Shown here: piece after piece, positions 55,160-63,985 of the stretch
Layout: the number at the start of each line of letters is the position of its first letter
Numbering within the stretch: the stretch's first letter is position 1
DNA from: Arsukibacterium indicum
GTDB lineage: Bacteria > Pseudomonadota > Gammaproteobacteria > Enterobacterales > Alteromonadaceae
DNA length: 64,000 nt
Direction: 5' to 3'
Assembly (NCBI RefSeq): GCF_019100565.1
Contig: NZ_JAHRID010000002.1
Span: 514,672-578,671 of the forward strand
Notes under the pieces: generated by a model
What the model was told of the DNA's origin: nothing
Databases searched by the model: none
The model's input: only the letters and a program-made list of their open reading frames with translations
Made by a program: the position numbers and the translations under genes

Positions 55160-56059
55160 TTATTCTGCTAGCTCATTTAACCATTGTTTAAGTTGGGCAA
55201 AGTGATCCTGTTTAGCACAAGGATGGGTTAGCATCGAGATGTGATCATAATCCTGCATAAACCCCTGAGCCCGGCCCAGCAAGGTATATTTACCATCTTG
55301 CTGGGCTGTTTCTTTAATAAAATACTGCACATCAAGCGGGTGACCAAGTACCGTATCGTTAACCGCAGCAAAATGCCAGCTTGGCGGCCAGACAACTTGC
55401 TGACTGGCCGCAGCATAATCAAAACCATCGGTCAGATCTGCAAAAGGGGCGCCCTTTATCCAGTTGATGGTGTCCGCTAAAAACCTGGTAGGCTCATTGT
55501 CAGCGCCAAACCGCCATTGTTTTGCCGGGATATATCCATATTTTTTACCCAGCCACGGTGCTAAGCGGTTCCAGAGTAAGTCTATTTTAATTTTCCGCTC
55601 AAAACTGCGGACACTGATAACCCTTTTTGTACCAAAATATACTTTGGCCCTCACCTTATCGATTAAACCCGGAAAGCGTGATAGCGATGCGGCTAACAAC
55701 ACACCTCCCCAGGAGTGAGCGACAATCGTCAATGGTTGCTGGTGCTGCTGATAAACAAATTCAATTAAGGCTGGAATATCACGGGTAATAACGTCATGCT
55801 GGCTTTGGTTAAAGCCGGTGCTAAGCGACGGCTGTGATAAGCCCCTGCCAGCAAAGTCCGCGCAGTAGCCAATAAAGCCGTGGTCTGCCAGATAGCAGGC
55901 TAAGCCTTTACCCGACTGACTGTAAAATATTCGGCCGTTTTCAATAGCGCCATGCAGAAACAGCACCGGATTTAACACACCCTGTAGCGGTATTAATCGA
56001 CGCAGATGAAGCTGATACTGCTGTAAATCAACGTATACTGAGCTTTGCTGATGCTTCAT
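55160..56059 (-). CDS. Alpha/beta hydrolase-fold protein
   Basis: A 299-residue hydrolase. The nucleophile elbow is VAHSWGGVLLAASLSR (Ser in HSWGG), the oxyanion region is NPVLFLHGAIENGRIFY, and the last helix region has QDYDHISMLTHPCAKQDHF with the probable catalytic His. A lid-like stretch occupies residues 165-215 (FGTKRVISVRSFERKIKIDL). There is no signal peptide. The substrate is unknown. It overlaps serB by four bases (ATGA), so it is probably co-translated with serB; any functional link is unproven. Confidence 0.85.
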   Translation of the reverse strand: MKHQQSSVYVDLQQYQLHLRRLIPLQGVLNPVLFLHGAIENGRIFYSQSGKGLACYLADHGFIGYCADFAGRGLSQPSLSTGFNQSQHDVITRDIPALIEFVYQQHQQPLTIVAHSWGGVLLAASLSRFPGLIDKVRAKVYFGTKRVISVRSFERKIKIDLLWNRLAPWLGKKYGYIPAKQWRFGADNEPTRFLADTINWIKGAPFADLTDGFDYAAASQQVVWPPSWHFAAVNDTVLGHPLDVQYFIKETAQQDGKYTLLGRAQGFMQDYDHISMLTHPCAKQDHFAQLKQWLNELAE

Positions 56060-57114
56060 GCAGGGTCCAGCAAATAAAGTAACTGCAGCAATGACCCCTG
56101 GTTTATTCTGGCCGACACTGCAGCCTGTACTTTCGGTTTAGCATGAAACGCCACGCCAAGCGCCGCCGTCTTTAACATTGGTAAATCATTTGCTCCATCT
56201 CCAATAGCAACGGTCTGCTCTGCAGCAATAGCGTACTGTTCGGCCAGCTGAGCAACGGCTCTTGCTTTAGCATCAGCATCAACAATTGCACCAACAACCT
56301 TGCCGGTTAGTACGCCGTTTTCAATTTCCAGAACATTTGCGTAAGTGGCGGTAAGCCCCAGACGCTGTTGCAATGCTTCGGTAAAGTAAGTGAAACCTCC
56401 CGAGGCGATAGCAACATGCCAACGTTGTTGTTGCAAATGCTTTACCAGCTCAGTTAAACCCGGCATTAACGGTAACGACGCCAACACCTGTTGTAATACG
56501 GTTTGCGATGCGCCTTGTAAAGCTGCTACCCGTTCGGTCAGACTGGCAGCAAAATCCAGCTCACCATTCATTGCCCGCGCAGTAATATCCGCAACCTGCT
56601 TCCCTACCCCCGCAAGCGCAGCTATCTCATCAATACATTCAATACTAATCGCTGTCGAGTCCATGTCCATAACTAATAAGCCGGGCTCGGACAACCTGAC
56701 AGGCCGCTGCAGATATACCAGTTCAATCTGCTGTTCCGAAGCAAAAACGTATAACTGCTGTTGCTGCTCAGCAGAAAGGCCGGAACTAAGCTCGATTAAC
56801 AAAGCTACAGGTAATTGTGGATGGGGCTGCAACAGTGAAGCCCTTACCCCGGTGTCTGTGGGTAAAAACTGGCAAAGCATGTAAAGCAACGAACCATCAA
56901 TCGGTTTGCCAAACAGCCGAATTGTGTTACTGCTAAGCTTCGACGTCGTGCCGCACTCTGGCGTCGTATCAGCAAATAATTGAGCTGGCGCTGTGTCTTG
57001 CAGCAGCAGTTGCCTGCCATCTGCCTGTAACCAGAGCGCTGACTGCTGAGTTAGTAAGGCTGAGATATCGGCAGCTGATAGCTGGCTTGGACTGACGGAA
57101 ATTGAGAACGACAA
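56056..57114 (-). CDS. serB: Phosphoserine phosphatase SerB
   Basis: A 352-residue HAD phosphatase, the last step of serine synthesis. The catalytic motif is VMDMDSTAISIECIDEIA (nucleophile D150, general acid D152), with SGGFTYF, KLGLT... and the C-terminal GDGANDLPMLKTAALGVAFH (motif IV). The N-terminal 140 residues are an ACT-like/variable domain longer than in many SerB. It is divergent from the ytjB-like gene, as in E. coli. Co-translated with the downstream alpha/beta hydrolase gene. Confidence 0.97.
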   Translation of the reverse strand: MSFSISVSPSQLSAADISALLTQQSALWLQADGRQLLLQDTAPAQLFADTTPECGTTSKLSSNTIRLFGKPIDGSLLYMLCQFLPTDTGVRASLLQPHPQLPVALLIELSSGLSAEQQQQLYVFASEQQIELVYLQRPVRLSEPGLLVMDMDSTAISIECIDEIAALAGVGKQVADITARAMNGELDFAASLTERVAALQGASQTVLQQVLASLPLMPGLTELVKHLQQQRWHVAIASGGFTYFTEALQQRLGLTATYANVLEIENGVLTGKVVGAIVDADAKARAVAQLAEQYAIAAEQTVAIGDGANDLPMLKTAALGVAFHAKPKVQAAVSARINQGSLLQLLYLLDPA

Positions 57115-57194
57115 TGGGGTAACCTATACTTGAAGTTAATACCATGGCATGCTTAGCGCATCCGGGCCAGCAGCAGCTATTTGTTTAAAAAAAT

Positions 57195-57782
57195 ATGCAG
57201 AACAATATCGCAATACCAAGCACCACTTCAAGTTTTATTAAGCTGCTTCAGTTAGCTATTGCAGTAGCGGGTATTTGGTTTGTATTACATAGCTGGGTAA
57301 TAACCAACCAACAGGGCCGGGCGATTTTACAAGGCCAGGCTGAACAACTGATGCGGGAAAACTTAATCACCTTATCGCAGGCCGCAGCATATCTGATTGA
57401 AAACGACCAACTTGATGGCCTTGAGCAACTGACCCGAAATATTGCTGCCAGCCCATTTTTGTATGATGTAGTATTTTACGACAGTAACGGTGTGCGTATC
57501 AGCTGGTCGGAAGCCAGTGCTGCCGCCAGAGTCATGTACGGTAAATTTGCCAGCCAGCATCTGGTACCTTTGGTTCAGGAAATCCGCAGTGAACAGCAGT
57601 TGCTTGGCTATATTAAAATAAGCCTGCAGCCAGATACCAAACTCAATCCCAGTTTCGCCCGCTGGCAGCAATTAATGCAGCATCTTTTATTGCTGTTGTT
57701 AGTAACAGGGCTTATTGGTTATCTGCTGCGGCGCAGTTTCTCACGCTTGTCACGACAAAGTGTCAGGTTATCCAAGCCGTAG
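57195..57782 (+). CDS. ytjB: YtjB/SMP family periplasmic-facing membrane protein
   Basis: A 195-residue protein of the SMP/AhpA (YtjB) family, whose role is unknown (E. coli SMP is linked to membrane stress). An N-terminal helix (LLQLAIAVAGIWFVLHSWVI) and a C-terminal helix (LLLLLLVTGLIGYLLRRSF) flank a periplasmic domain (ASPFLYDVVFYDSNGVRISW). Its position divergent from serB matches E. coli. The last 15 bases of the gene overlap the convergent tatD stop. Confidence 0.85.
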   Translation: MQNNIAIPSTTSSFIKLLQLAIAVAGIWFVLHSWVITNQQGRAILQGQAEQLMRENLITLSQAAAYLIENDQLDGLEQLTRNIAASPFLYDVVFYDSNGVRISWSEASAAARVMYGKFASQHLVPLVQEIRSEQQLLGYIKISLQPDTKLNPSFARWQQLMQHLLLLLLVTGLIGYLLRRSFSRLSRQSVRLSKP

Positions 57783-58571
57783 CACCTGCACAGTGTTTTG
57801 CCATAGTGTCGATGCAATCGACGCCGCCTGCTCAGTGCGTAGCAAACAAAACTCTTCGAAAATGACGCTAAGTTTAGCCGGCGTATTAACTTCTCCCTGA
57901 CAACCTGCAATTGGCATTGCCGGCGCATCAGTTTCCAGTACAAAGCTGGATAATGGCAGTTTTTGTACCGTATTTCTGGTTTTCTGCGCCCGCTGATAAG
58001 TGATGGTACCACCAATACCCAGCTTAAAACCCAGATCCAGAAATGCCTTTGCCTGCTGCTGACTGCCGGAGAACGCATGCAAGATACCACCTTCAGAAAA
58101 CTGCTGACGTTTCAGCTCAGCCAGAATTTGCGCCTGGCTTTTACGATGATGCATAATCAATGGCTTTTTATACTGTTTAGCCACAGTGATTTGCGCCTCG
58201 AATAACTGTTGCTGGATATCAAATGTATCTTCCGGCAGTGCAAAATCAAGACCTATCTCACCTACCGCACAGACTTCGGCGCTGTGTAGTTGCAGCATTT
58301 TATTCAGTAGCTCTGTATCAGAAAGCTGATGCTTTATCGCCCACCATGGATGAATACCAAGCGCAATATGCCATGCAGGCTGGCTGGCGCGCGATTCAAG
58401 TAACGGCCGCCAGGCGGCTTTTTCAACCGCAGGAATTAATAAAGCAGCGATGCCAACCTGCTGCGCCTGTTGCCAGTGTAGTGCCTGCACAGTTGCAAGT
58501 TCAGGTAAATTCAGATGACAGTGGCTGTCAAACAACGGGTAAGTGCCAGCCACTTGACTGCTCAGGGACAT
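57768..58571 (-). CDS. TatD family metal-dependent hydrolase
   Basis: A 267-residue TIM-barrel hydrolase of the TatD DNase family. Metal ligands are visible: H17-C-H19 in FDSHCHLN, GEIGLDF (Glu), MHHRKS (His), HAFSGS (His) and ETDAPAMP (Asp). Activity on DNA ends or 3' phosphates is likely. It is in the unit argS-pdxH-tatD and its start overlaps the pdxH stop by 10 bases. Several paralogues exist in bacteria (tatD, ycfH, yjjV); I cannot choose the right name, although the yjjV type is a possibility. Confidence 0.92.
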   Translation of the reverse strand: MSLSSQVAGTYPLFDSHCHLNLPELATVQALHWQQAQQVGIAALLIPAVEKAAWRPLLESRASQPAWHIALGIHPWWAIKHQLSDTELLNKMLQLHSAEVCAVGEIGLDFALPEDTFDIQQQLFEAQITVAKQYKKPLIMHHRKSQAQILAELKRQQFSEGGILHAFSGSQQQAKAFLDLGFKLGIGGTITYQRAQKTRNTVQKLPLSSFVLETDAPAMPIAGCQGEVNTPAKLSVIFEEFCLLRTEQAASIASTLWQNTVQVLRLG

Positions 58572-59203
58572 AGCCTTTCAATATGCCATGATTGATAAGC
58601 ATCATCTTTACTGTACATAAAACGATCATGCAGCCGGTGTTCGCCGCCCTGCCAGAACTCTATTTTATGTGGCCGCACTAAAAAACCACCCCAGAATGAG
58701 GGTAGTGGCACTTCACCATGCTGAAATTTATGTTTAATTTCAGCAAACTTCTGCAGTAATGCCTGACGGGTAGAAACCGGCCGACTCTGCTCTGACGCCC
58801 AGGCAGCCAACTGGCTTTCTTTTGGCCTGGACATAAAGTATTTCATTACCCTAGAGCTTGCGAGCCGCTCGGCAGTACCATAAACAATGACCTGCCGCTC
58901 CAGCGGATGCCAGGGAAAGTGCAGGCATACCTTCGGGTTAGCTTCTAACTCTGTCGCCTTACGACTGCCTAGGTTAGTATAAAAAGTAAAACCATCCTGA
59001 CTCACGTCTTTTAACAGCACCAGCCGTTGCGACGGCTGGCCTTGATTGTCGACAGTCGCTACGCACATTGCCGTTGGATCCGGCAGTTCAGCAGCAATGG
59101 CATCTTTTAACCATAACTCGAACTGGGCTATCGGATCCGGCTTTAGCTTATCTTCATCCAGTTTATCTCTGGTATAGCTGCGGCGAATATCGTCAATTTT
59201 CAT
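58562..59203 (-). CDS. pdxH: Pyridoxine/pyridoxamine 5'-phosphate oxidase
   Basis: A 213-residue FMN enzyme that makes pyridoxal 5'-phosphate. Core segments are DPTAMCVATVDNQGQPSQRL, VLLKDVSQDGFTFYTNLGSR, FPWHPLERQVIVYGTAERLA and PLPSFWGGFLVRPHKIEFWQ, with the C-terminal LHDRFMYSKDDAYQSWHIER. Length is normal (218 in E. coli). It overlaps argS by one base and tatD by ten, so the three are probably one operon. Confidence 0.97.
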   Translation of the reverse strand: MKIDDIRRSYTRDKLDEDKLKPDPIAQFELWLKDAIAAELPDPTAMCVATVDNQGQPSQRLVLLKDVSQDGFTFYTNLGSRKATELEANPKVCLHFPWHPLERQVIVYGTAERLASSRVMKYFMSRPKESQLAAWASEQSRPVSTRQALLQKFAEIKHKFQHGEVPLPSFWGGFLVRPHKIEFWQGGEHRLHDRFMYSKDDAYQSWHIERLCP

Positions 59204-60942
59204 TACATACGCTCCATTACCTCAATACCGAGTAAGTTTAAACCTTGCTGCAGTACTTTAGATGCCAAAATACTCAGCATTAAACGGCTGTTGCGCAATT
59301 CTGGTTCTACGTCATCTTTTAAAATCGGACAGGCTTCGTAGAAGCTCATATACAAACTGGCCAGTTCATATAAATAGTTACACAGCAAATTGGGCTGGGC
59401 ATCTTTTATAACCATTTGTATCGTTTCTTCCAGCCGGAGTAACTTAACTGCCAGTTGTTTTTCCTGGACTGAGCCCAGCATAATCTGCGCGCTGAAATCG
59501 TCTGCAACTTCTGCTTTTCGCAATATACTGCGAACCCGGGTATAGGCGTATTGCAAATATGGCGCTGTAGCGCCTTCAAAGCTAAGCATAGCATCCCAGC
59601 TGAAAATATAATCACTGGTACGATTTTTTGAAAGGTCAGCAAATTTAACTGCACCAATGCCTACTTTATTGGCAATGTCAGTCACTTCTGCGGCTGTCAG
59701 ATCAGTGACTTTCTCCTGCAGAACGGCTTTAGCACGGACAACCGCTTCTTCCAATAAGTCAGCCAGTTTAACAGTGCCGCCTGTCCGGGTTTTAAAAGGT
59801 TTACCATCTTCACCCATCATGGTGCCAAAGGGGCAGTGATCATAAGCTGTACTATCACGTAAGTAGCCTGCTTTGCGTGCCACCAACTCCACCTGTTTAA
59901 AATGCAGAGCCTGGCGTGCATCGGTAAATATAATAATCCGATCAGCTGATAATTCATGACTGCGATACTGACACGCGGCCAAATCAGTAGTTGAGTATAA
60001 AAAGCCACCACCGGTTTTCTGGACAATAAAGGGGGATGGGTTACCTTCTTTGTCAGCAAGCTCGCTTAAAAAAACCACCAGCGCGCCCATACTCTCTACA
60101 GCCAGTTTCTGTTGCTTTAAGTCGTCCACAATGCCATGCAACATGCTGTTATAGGCACTTTCAGGCTTAATATCAGCATGCTTCAGGGTAACATTCAGCT
60201 TCTGATACACTTCGTCACTGTGCTTTATTGAGGTATCGATAAACAGTTGCCACAGCTTTTGACAGTGGCTATCACCACTTTGCAGTTTCACCACATACTC
60301 GCGCGATTTATCGGCAAAACCGGCTTCATCGTCAAAGCGTTTTTTCGCTTCGCGGTAAAAGTCTTCCAGATCAGCCAGAGCGACCTGCTCCAGATCAATC
60401 CCTGCGGCCAACTTATCTTCTAAGTGCGCAATCAGCATGCCAAACTGGGTACCCCAGTCACCCATATGGTTCTGACGGATAACTTTATCGCCCCAGAACT
60501 CCAGCGTGCGGACAACTGCATCGCCAATAATGGTTGAGCGTAAATGACCAACGTGCATCTCTTTGGCTAAGTTAGGCGCCGAATAATCAACCACTACCGT
60601 TTGCGGATGGTGGTTAATACTTACCCCAAGACGTGCGTCTTCAGCTGCCAGCATCAACTGCTGCGCCAGCCAGTCGGCTTTTAGCGATACATTGATAAAA
60701 CCAGGGCCGGCGATCTCAACCTTTTCGGCAATGTCACTAACATCTAATAATGTTAGCAACTTACCGGCTAACTCTCGGGGGTTAGTTTTTAGTAACTTTG
60801 CCGCACTCATAGCGCCGTTAATCTGATACTCACCAAATTCAGGCCGGGTGCTCTGGGTAACGGCCGGATTAGTGCCTTCCGGTAAACCTAACGCAGTAAA
60901 GGCCGCTAAAGTTCTGTCGTTAAGAAGTTGCTTAATATTCAT
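59203..60942 (-). CDS. argS: Arginyl-tRNA synthetase
   Basis: A 579-residue class I synthetase. The N-terminal additional domain (residues about 1-110) is followed by the HIGH-type motif [17 protein letters not shown] near residue 130. The KMSKS signature is absent, as is usual for many ArgRS, with [17 protein letters not shown] in its place. The C-terminal DALR domain carries RVRSILRKA and [20 protein letters not shown]. Length matches E. coli (577). It starts the argS-pdxH-tatD unit and is preceded 12 bases away by the prfC stop. Confidence 0.98.
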   Translation of the reverse strand: MNIKQLLNDRTLAAFTALGLPEGTNPAVTQSTRPEFGEYQINGAMSAAKLLKTNPRELAGKLLTLLDVSDIAEKVEIAGPGFINVSLKADWLAQQLMLAAEDARLGVSINHHPQTVVVDYSAPNLAKEMHVGHLRSTIIGDAVVRTLEFWGDKVIRQNHMGDWGTQFGMLIAHLEDKLAAGIDLEQVALADLEDFYREAKKRFDDEAGFADKSREYVVKLQSGDSHCQKLWQLFIDTSIKHSDEVYQKLNVTLKHADIKPESAYNSMLHGIVDDLKQQKLAVESMGALVVFLSELADKEGNPSPFIVQKTGGGFLYSTTDLAACQYRSHELSADRIIIFTDARQALHFKQVELVARKAGYLRDSTAYDHCPFGTMMGEDGKPFKTRTGGTVKLADLLEEAVVRAKAVLQEKVTDLTAAEVTDIANKVGIGAVKFADLSKNRTSDYIFSWDAMLSFEGATAPYLQYAYTRVRSILRKAEVADDFSAQIMLGSVQEKQLAVKLLRLEETIQMVIKDAQPNLLCNYLYELASLYMSFYEACPILKDDVEPELRNSRLMLSILASKVLQQGLNLLGIEVMERM

Positions 60943-60954
60943 ATCACCAGCCTG

Positions 60955-62541
60955 TTAATGTTCACGGGTTTTCTGGAAGGAGATTTTCGGGTAACGCTCT
61001 GTTGCCAGATTCAGGTTAACCATGGTAGGCGCAATATAAGTCAGGTTATCACCACCATCGAGAGCCAGGTTAGCACTGGCTTTATTCTGAAACTCCTGCA
61101 AGGCTTTACCATCATCGCTATATACCCAGCGAGCGGTTGCAACGTTAACACTCTCATAGATTGCATCGACGTTGTATTCCGACTTTAACCGACTGACAAC
61201 AACATCAAACTGCAGCACACCCACCGCGCCAACAATTAAGTCATTGGTATCAAGAGGTCGGAATACCTGCACTGCGCCTTCTTCAGACAATTGCACCAGG
61301 CCTTTGAGTAACTGCTTTTGCTTTAACGGGTCGCGCAAGCGAATGCGGCGGAATAGCTCAGGCGCAAAGTTTGGAATACCGGTAAACTGCATATCTTCAC
61401 CGGTAGTGAAAGTATCGCCAATCTTAATAGTGCCGTGGTTATGCAGACCGATAATATCACCAGGGTATGCTTCATCGAGATGCTCCCTGTCACCAGCCAG
61501 GAATGTCAGCGCTTGTGGGATCAACACATCTTTACCAATCCGCACATGCCGTACTTTCATACCTTTTTCATATTTACCTGACACAATTCGTAAAAAAGCA
61601 ACACGGTCACGGTGTTTCGGATCCATATTGGCCTGAATTTTAAATACAAAACCACTAAAGCCGCGTTCAGCTGGCTCTACCTGACGGCTGTTAGTCTGAC
61701 GACACTGCGGTTTTGGCGCCCACTCGGTCAGGCCATCCAGCATATGGTCAACACCAAAGTTACCCAGGGCCGTACCAAAAAACACCGGTGTTAATTCGCC
61801 TTTTAAAAATAGTGCCTGATCAAATTCATTGCTGGCGCCTTGTACCAGCTCCATCTCGTCGCGCAATTGTGCAGCGTAATAGCCTATCCGCTTATCAAGC
61901 TCAGGGTTATTCAGACCTTTGATAATATCTAAGTCCTGAATAGTGTGCCCCATACCTGATTTATACAAAATAACTTCGTCACGCAGGATATGATAAACAC
62001 CTTTAAACTCTTTACCTGAACCAATTGGCCAGGTAATCGGAGCACAGGCAATTTTTAACACGCTTTCTACTTCATCAAGCAAATCTATCGGGTCGCGGAT
62101 ATCCCGATCCATTTTGTTCATAAAAGTAACAATAGGTGTATCGCGCAGCCGGGTCACTTCCATTAGTTTAATGGTGCGATCTTCAACACCTTTGGCACCG
62201 TCAATAACCATTAAACATGAATCAACTGCGGTTAAGGTACGGTAAGTATCTTCCGAAAAGTCTTCGTGTCCAGGGGTATCAAGCAGGTTTACCAGACAGT
62301 CATTATAGGGAAACTGCATTACCGAAGTGGTTACCGAAATACCACGCTCTTTCTCCATTTCCATCCAGTCAGAGGTTGCAAACTGGCCGGACTTTTTACC
62401 TTTAACGGTACCTGCTTTTTGGATCAAATGTCCGAACAGCAATACTTTTTCGGTAATAGTGGTTTTACCGGCATCGGGGTGAGAGATGATAGCGAAAGTA
62501 CGTCTGCTGTCTATTTCATGCAGAAATTTATCTTTAGTCAT
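60955..62541 (-). CDS. prfC: Peptide chain release factor 3 (RF3)
   Basis: A 528-residue translational GTPase that recycles RF1/RF2 after termination. The P-loop is [13 protein letters not shown] (residues 20-32); the switch motifs are [16 protein letters not shown] and [10 protein letters not shown]. Domain II contains [20 protein letters not shown], and the rest matches RF3 ([20 protein letters not shown]). Length is normal (529). The ATG at 62541 is preceded by TTGGATACC; an in-frame start at 62556 exists. Nearby rimI and holD match the E. coli neighbourhood of prfC. Confidence 0.98.
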   Translation of the reverse strand: MTKDKFLHEIDSRRTFAIISHPDAGKTTITEKVLLFGHLIQKAGTVKGKKSGQFATSDWMEMEKERGISVTTSVMQFPYNDCLVNLLDTPGHEDFSEDTYRTLTAVDSCLMVIDGAKGVEDRTIKLMEVTRLRDTPIVTFMNKMDRDIRDPIDLLDEVESVLKIACAPITWPIGSGKEFKGVYHILRDEVILYKSGMGHTIQDLDIIKGLNNPELDKRIGYYAAQLRDEMELVQGASNEFDQALFLKGELTPVFFGTALGNFGVDHMLDGLTEWAPKPQCRQTNSRQVEPAERGFSGFVFKIQANMDPKHRDRVAFLRIVSGKYEKGMKVRHVRIGKDVLIPQALTFLAGDREHLDEAYPGDIIGLHNHGTIKIGDTFTTGEDMQFTGIPNFAPELFRRIRLRDPLKQKQLLKGLVQLSEEGAVQVFRPLDTNDLIVGAVGVLQFDVVVSRLKSEYNVDAIYESVNVATARWVYSDDGKALQEFQNKASANLALDGGDNLTYIAPTMVNLNLATERYPKISFQKTREH

Positions 62542-62643
62542 GGTATCCAATATCAATTAATAACCAGCGCGCTGGCTGGCAAAGCAACGAAAAATAATTG
62601 TCGGGGATTATAGCAGCATCACTGCCGCTGGCACAGCGTGGGT

Positions 62644-63096
62644 TTAATTAGAAAACCGTAGTGGCAGACACATCATTAACGCATCTTCTTTGCCGCTGGT
62701 ACTACTGTAATAGTTCGGCCGGACGCCCGCTTCAATAAAACCAAACTTACTGTATAAATGAATTGCGGAATGATTAGATGCTCTGACTTCTAACCAGGCT
62801 TCTGTTGCATCACGCAGCTCAGACTGGCTGATAAAATGAGCCAATAATTTACCACCCAGCCCCTTACCTTGTTGATCACGGCTAACACAAATATTAAAAA
62901 GCTGGCTTTCAACAGTAATAAACTGACCAAAGTAAAAACCAAGCAATTGCTCATTATCGAAAATACCAAAATTAAAATACTGACTACCGAAACAGGATTT
63001 AAATACCCCTTCCGTCCAGGGGTAAGGATTGGCCGCTGTTTCTATTGTCAGCAAATCCGGTATATCAACGATAGATAGTGGTTTAATCAGCATCAT
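62644..63096 (-). CDS. rimI: Ribosomal-protein-alanine N-acetyltransferase RimI
   Basis: A 150-residue GNAT acetyltransferase that in E. coli acetylates the N-terminal Ala of S18. The acetyl-CoA loop is RDQQGKGLGGKLLAHFI, and WLEVRASNHSAIHLYSKFGF is the C-terminal GNAT segment. It overlaps holD by 14 bases, as holD-rimI does in E. coli, and lies ahead of prfC. The start could be either of two adjacent ATGs at 63096 or 63093. Confidence 0.93.
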   Translation of the reverse strand: MMLIKPLSIVDIPDLLTIETAANPYPWTEGVFKSCFGSQYFNFGIFDNEQLLGFYFGQFITVESQLFNICVSRDQQGKGLGGKLLAHFISQSELRDATEAWLEVRASNHSAIHLYSKFGFIEAGVRPNYYSSTSGKEDALMMCLPLRFSN

Positions 63097-63430
63097 CGGC
63101 TAATTGTTGTTGCAACAAAGCCCAGAGTTGCTTCTTAGCTTTCGGGTTTTGTAGTGAGGTAAGCACCGGGGTAATAAGCAGGTTACCATTTTCGGCAACC
63201 GCGCAGTCGCTACCAGCAGGATCGAGTAACCAGTCACTGATCAGCGTTTCTGATAACAGCTTTCTGATATCTCTGCTTAATATTGTGTCTTCAGGCTGAA
63301 GTAATTTCGCATGCTCAGAAGTTAAGTCATTATGCTGTGCGATGGATTCTGGAGTAAAAACAGAACGACTCTGCAAAGGCTTAATATTAAGCTGACGTAG
63401 TAACTGAGCCTGGCTTGCTGATATTTTCAT
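63083..63430 (-). CDS. holD: DNA polymerase III psi subunit (HolD)
   Basis: A 115-residue protein placed as HolD because of its length, acidic helical character (SEHAKLLQPEDTILSRDIRK, then LLSETLISDWLLD) and position directly before rimI and after tRNA-Trp. HolD links chi and gamma/tau in the clamp loader and helps bind SSB. It has low sequence conservation, so function rests partly on context. The ATG at 63430 gives MKISASQAQLLRQLN; a longer frame to 63472 would overlap the tRNA gene, which rules it out. Confidence 0.82.
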   Translation of the reverse strand: MKISASQAQLLRQLNIKPLQSRSVFTPESIAQHNDLTSEHAKLLQPEDTILSRDIRKLLSETLISDWLLDPAGSDCAVAENGNLLITPVLTSLQNPKAKKQLWALLQQQLADDAD

Positions 63431-63442
63431 AATAAAAAGAAG

Positions 63443-63519
63443 TGGCAGGGGCAGAGGGATTCGAACCCCCAACCATCGGTTTTGGAGACCGCTGTTCTAC
63501 CAATTGGAACTATGCCCCT
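63443..63519 (-). tRNA. tRNA-Trp (anticodon CCA)
   Basis: On the minus strand the sequence AGGGGCATAGTTCC begins a 77-base cloverleaf. The acceptor stem AGGGGCA pairs with TGCCCCT. The D arm contains AGTTCCAATTGG. The anticodon loop CTCCAAA has the CCA anticodon, and the T arm carries GGTTCGAATCC, followed by an encoded CCA. The anticodon stem has a G-A mismatch at one end. It is just 12 bases upstream of the holD ATG and shares a promoter with it. Confidence 0.95.
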
Positions 63520-63534
63520 AGCGTTGGAGGCGCC

Positions 63535-63562
63535 ATTATACAAAAGCCTGTTTAAAGGTAAA
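63535..63562 (-). promoter_or_regulatory. Sigma-70 promoter of tRNA-Trp-holD-rimI
   Basis: On the minus strand TTTACC (63562-63557) is followed after 16 bases by a perfect TATAAT (63540-63535) and then by GGCGCC, a GC-rich discriminator typical of stable-RNA promoters under stringent control. The tRNA begins about 16 bases after the -10 box. Confidence 0.75.
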
Positions 63563-63650
63563 GCTAAAAAACGCTTCAGGTAGTTCAAATGCATATAAAA
63601 CGTACATAGCAGAAGAGGTTTAGTTAATTTAGCATAAATAACAGCTAAAC

Positions 63651-63688
63651 AAATCTCCCTCAGTCCCTCTTTTGCAAAGGGGGAAGCC
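63651..63688. repeat. REP-like palindromic element
   Basis: TCCCTCTTT (63664-63672) and AAAGGGGGA (63676-63684) form a hairpin with one G-T pair around TGC, preceded by AAATCTCCCTCAG. The composition resembles the widespread small palindromic repeats with CCCTC/AAAGGGGG arms found many times in proteobacterial genomes. Copy number elsewhere cannot be judged from one window. Confidence 0.45.
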
Positions 63689-63708
63689 AAAGAGCACTCC
63701 GATATAGT

Positions 63709-63808
63709 ATGGCGACAAAAACTTAGTAATAAGTTCGGAGCTTGAGAGTAGCATGGCGATCTAAAATTTGAATGTATTTGCGAAGCTCAAAGCCAGCATG
63801 GCGACAAA
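63709..63808. repeat. Three spaced copies of an ATGGCGA motif
   Basis: ATGGCGACAAA at 63709-63719, ATGGCGATCTAAA at 63753-63765, ATGGCGACAAA at 63798-63808. The starts are 44 and 45 bases apart, a near-regular spacing of about four helical turns. It is not a CRISPR: only three units, and the spacers are not flanked by long repeats. Confidence 0.5.
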
Positions 63809-63826
63809 TTCGTCAGGAACGAATTT
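63806..63826. repeat. Perfect hairpin in the tRNA-rRNA spacer
   Basis: AAATTCGT and ACGAATTT are perfect 8-bp complements around CAGGA. It is followed by further hairpins (CTGACC with GGTCAG and CCACACCCC with GGGGCTGTGG) up to about 63910. Confidence 0.5.
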
Positions 63827-63944
63827 AGACTGCCGCAGGCAGGTCGCGAAGCGATGCTGACCAGGGAGGGGTCAGCACAATGCCACACCCCAAAGGGGCT
63901 GTGGCTGGCGTGCGTGAGGAGTACACCCGCGCAGCGGATAAAGC

Positions 63945-63970
63945 AAAAAACCCACTCGACTGAGTGGGCT
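63945..63970 (-). terminator. Terminator of the rRNA operon
   Basis: On the minus strand CCCACTC and GAGTGGG form a 7-bp stem with an AGTC loop, followed by six T bases. It lies about 18 bases after the 3' end of the 5S rRNA and ends the operon. Confidence 0.88.
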
Positions 63971-63985
63971 CTTTGGCTTTATTGG

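Larger units (their letters stand above)
63520..63985. other. Spacer between tRNA-Trp and the 5S rRNA, no protein gene seen
   Basis: About 465 bases without a supportable gene. It holds the tRNA promoter (63535-63562), a REP-like hairpin (63651-63688), three spaced ATGGCGA copies (63709-63808), several hairpins (63806-63826, 63854-63880, near 63880-63910) and the rRNA terminator (63945-63970). None of the short open frames here has a ribosome site or coding look. Confidence 0.6.

Noticed and set aside
63427..63690. 87-residue open frame over the tRNA-Trp gene
   Set aside because: It covers the tRNA and its promoter; not compatible with a functional tRNA gene.
63709..63808. CRISPR-like regular repeats
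   Set aside because: Only three short copies, inconsistent tails and no cas genes nearby.
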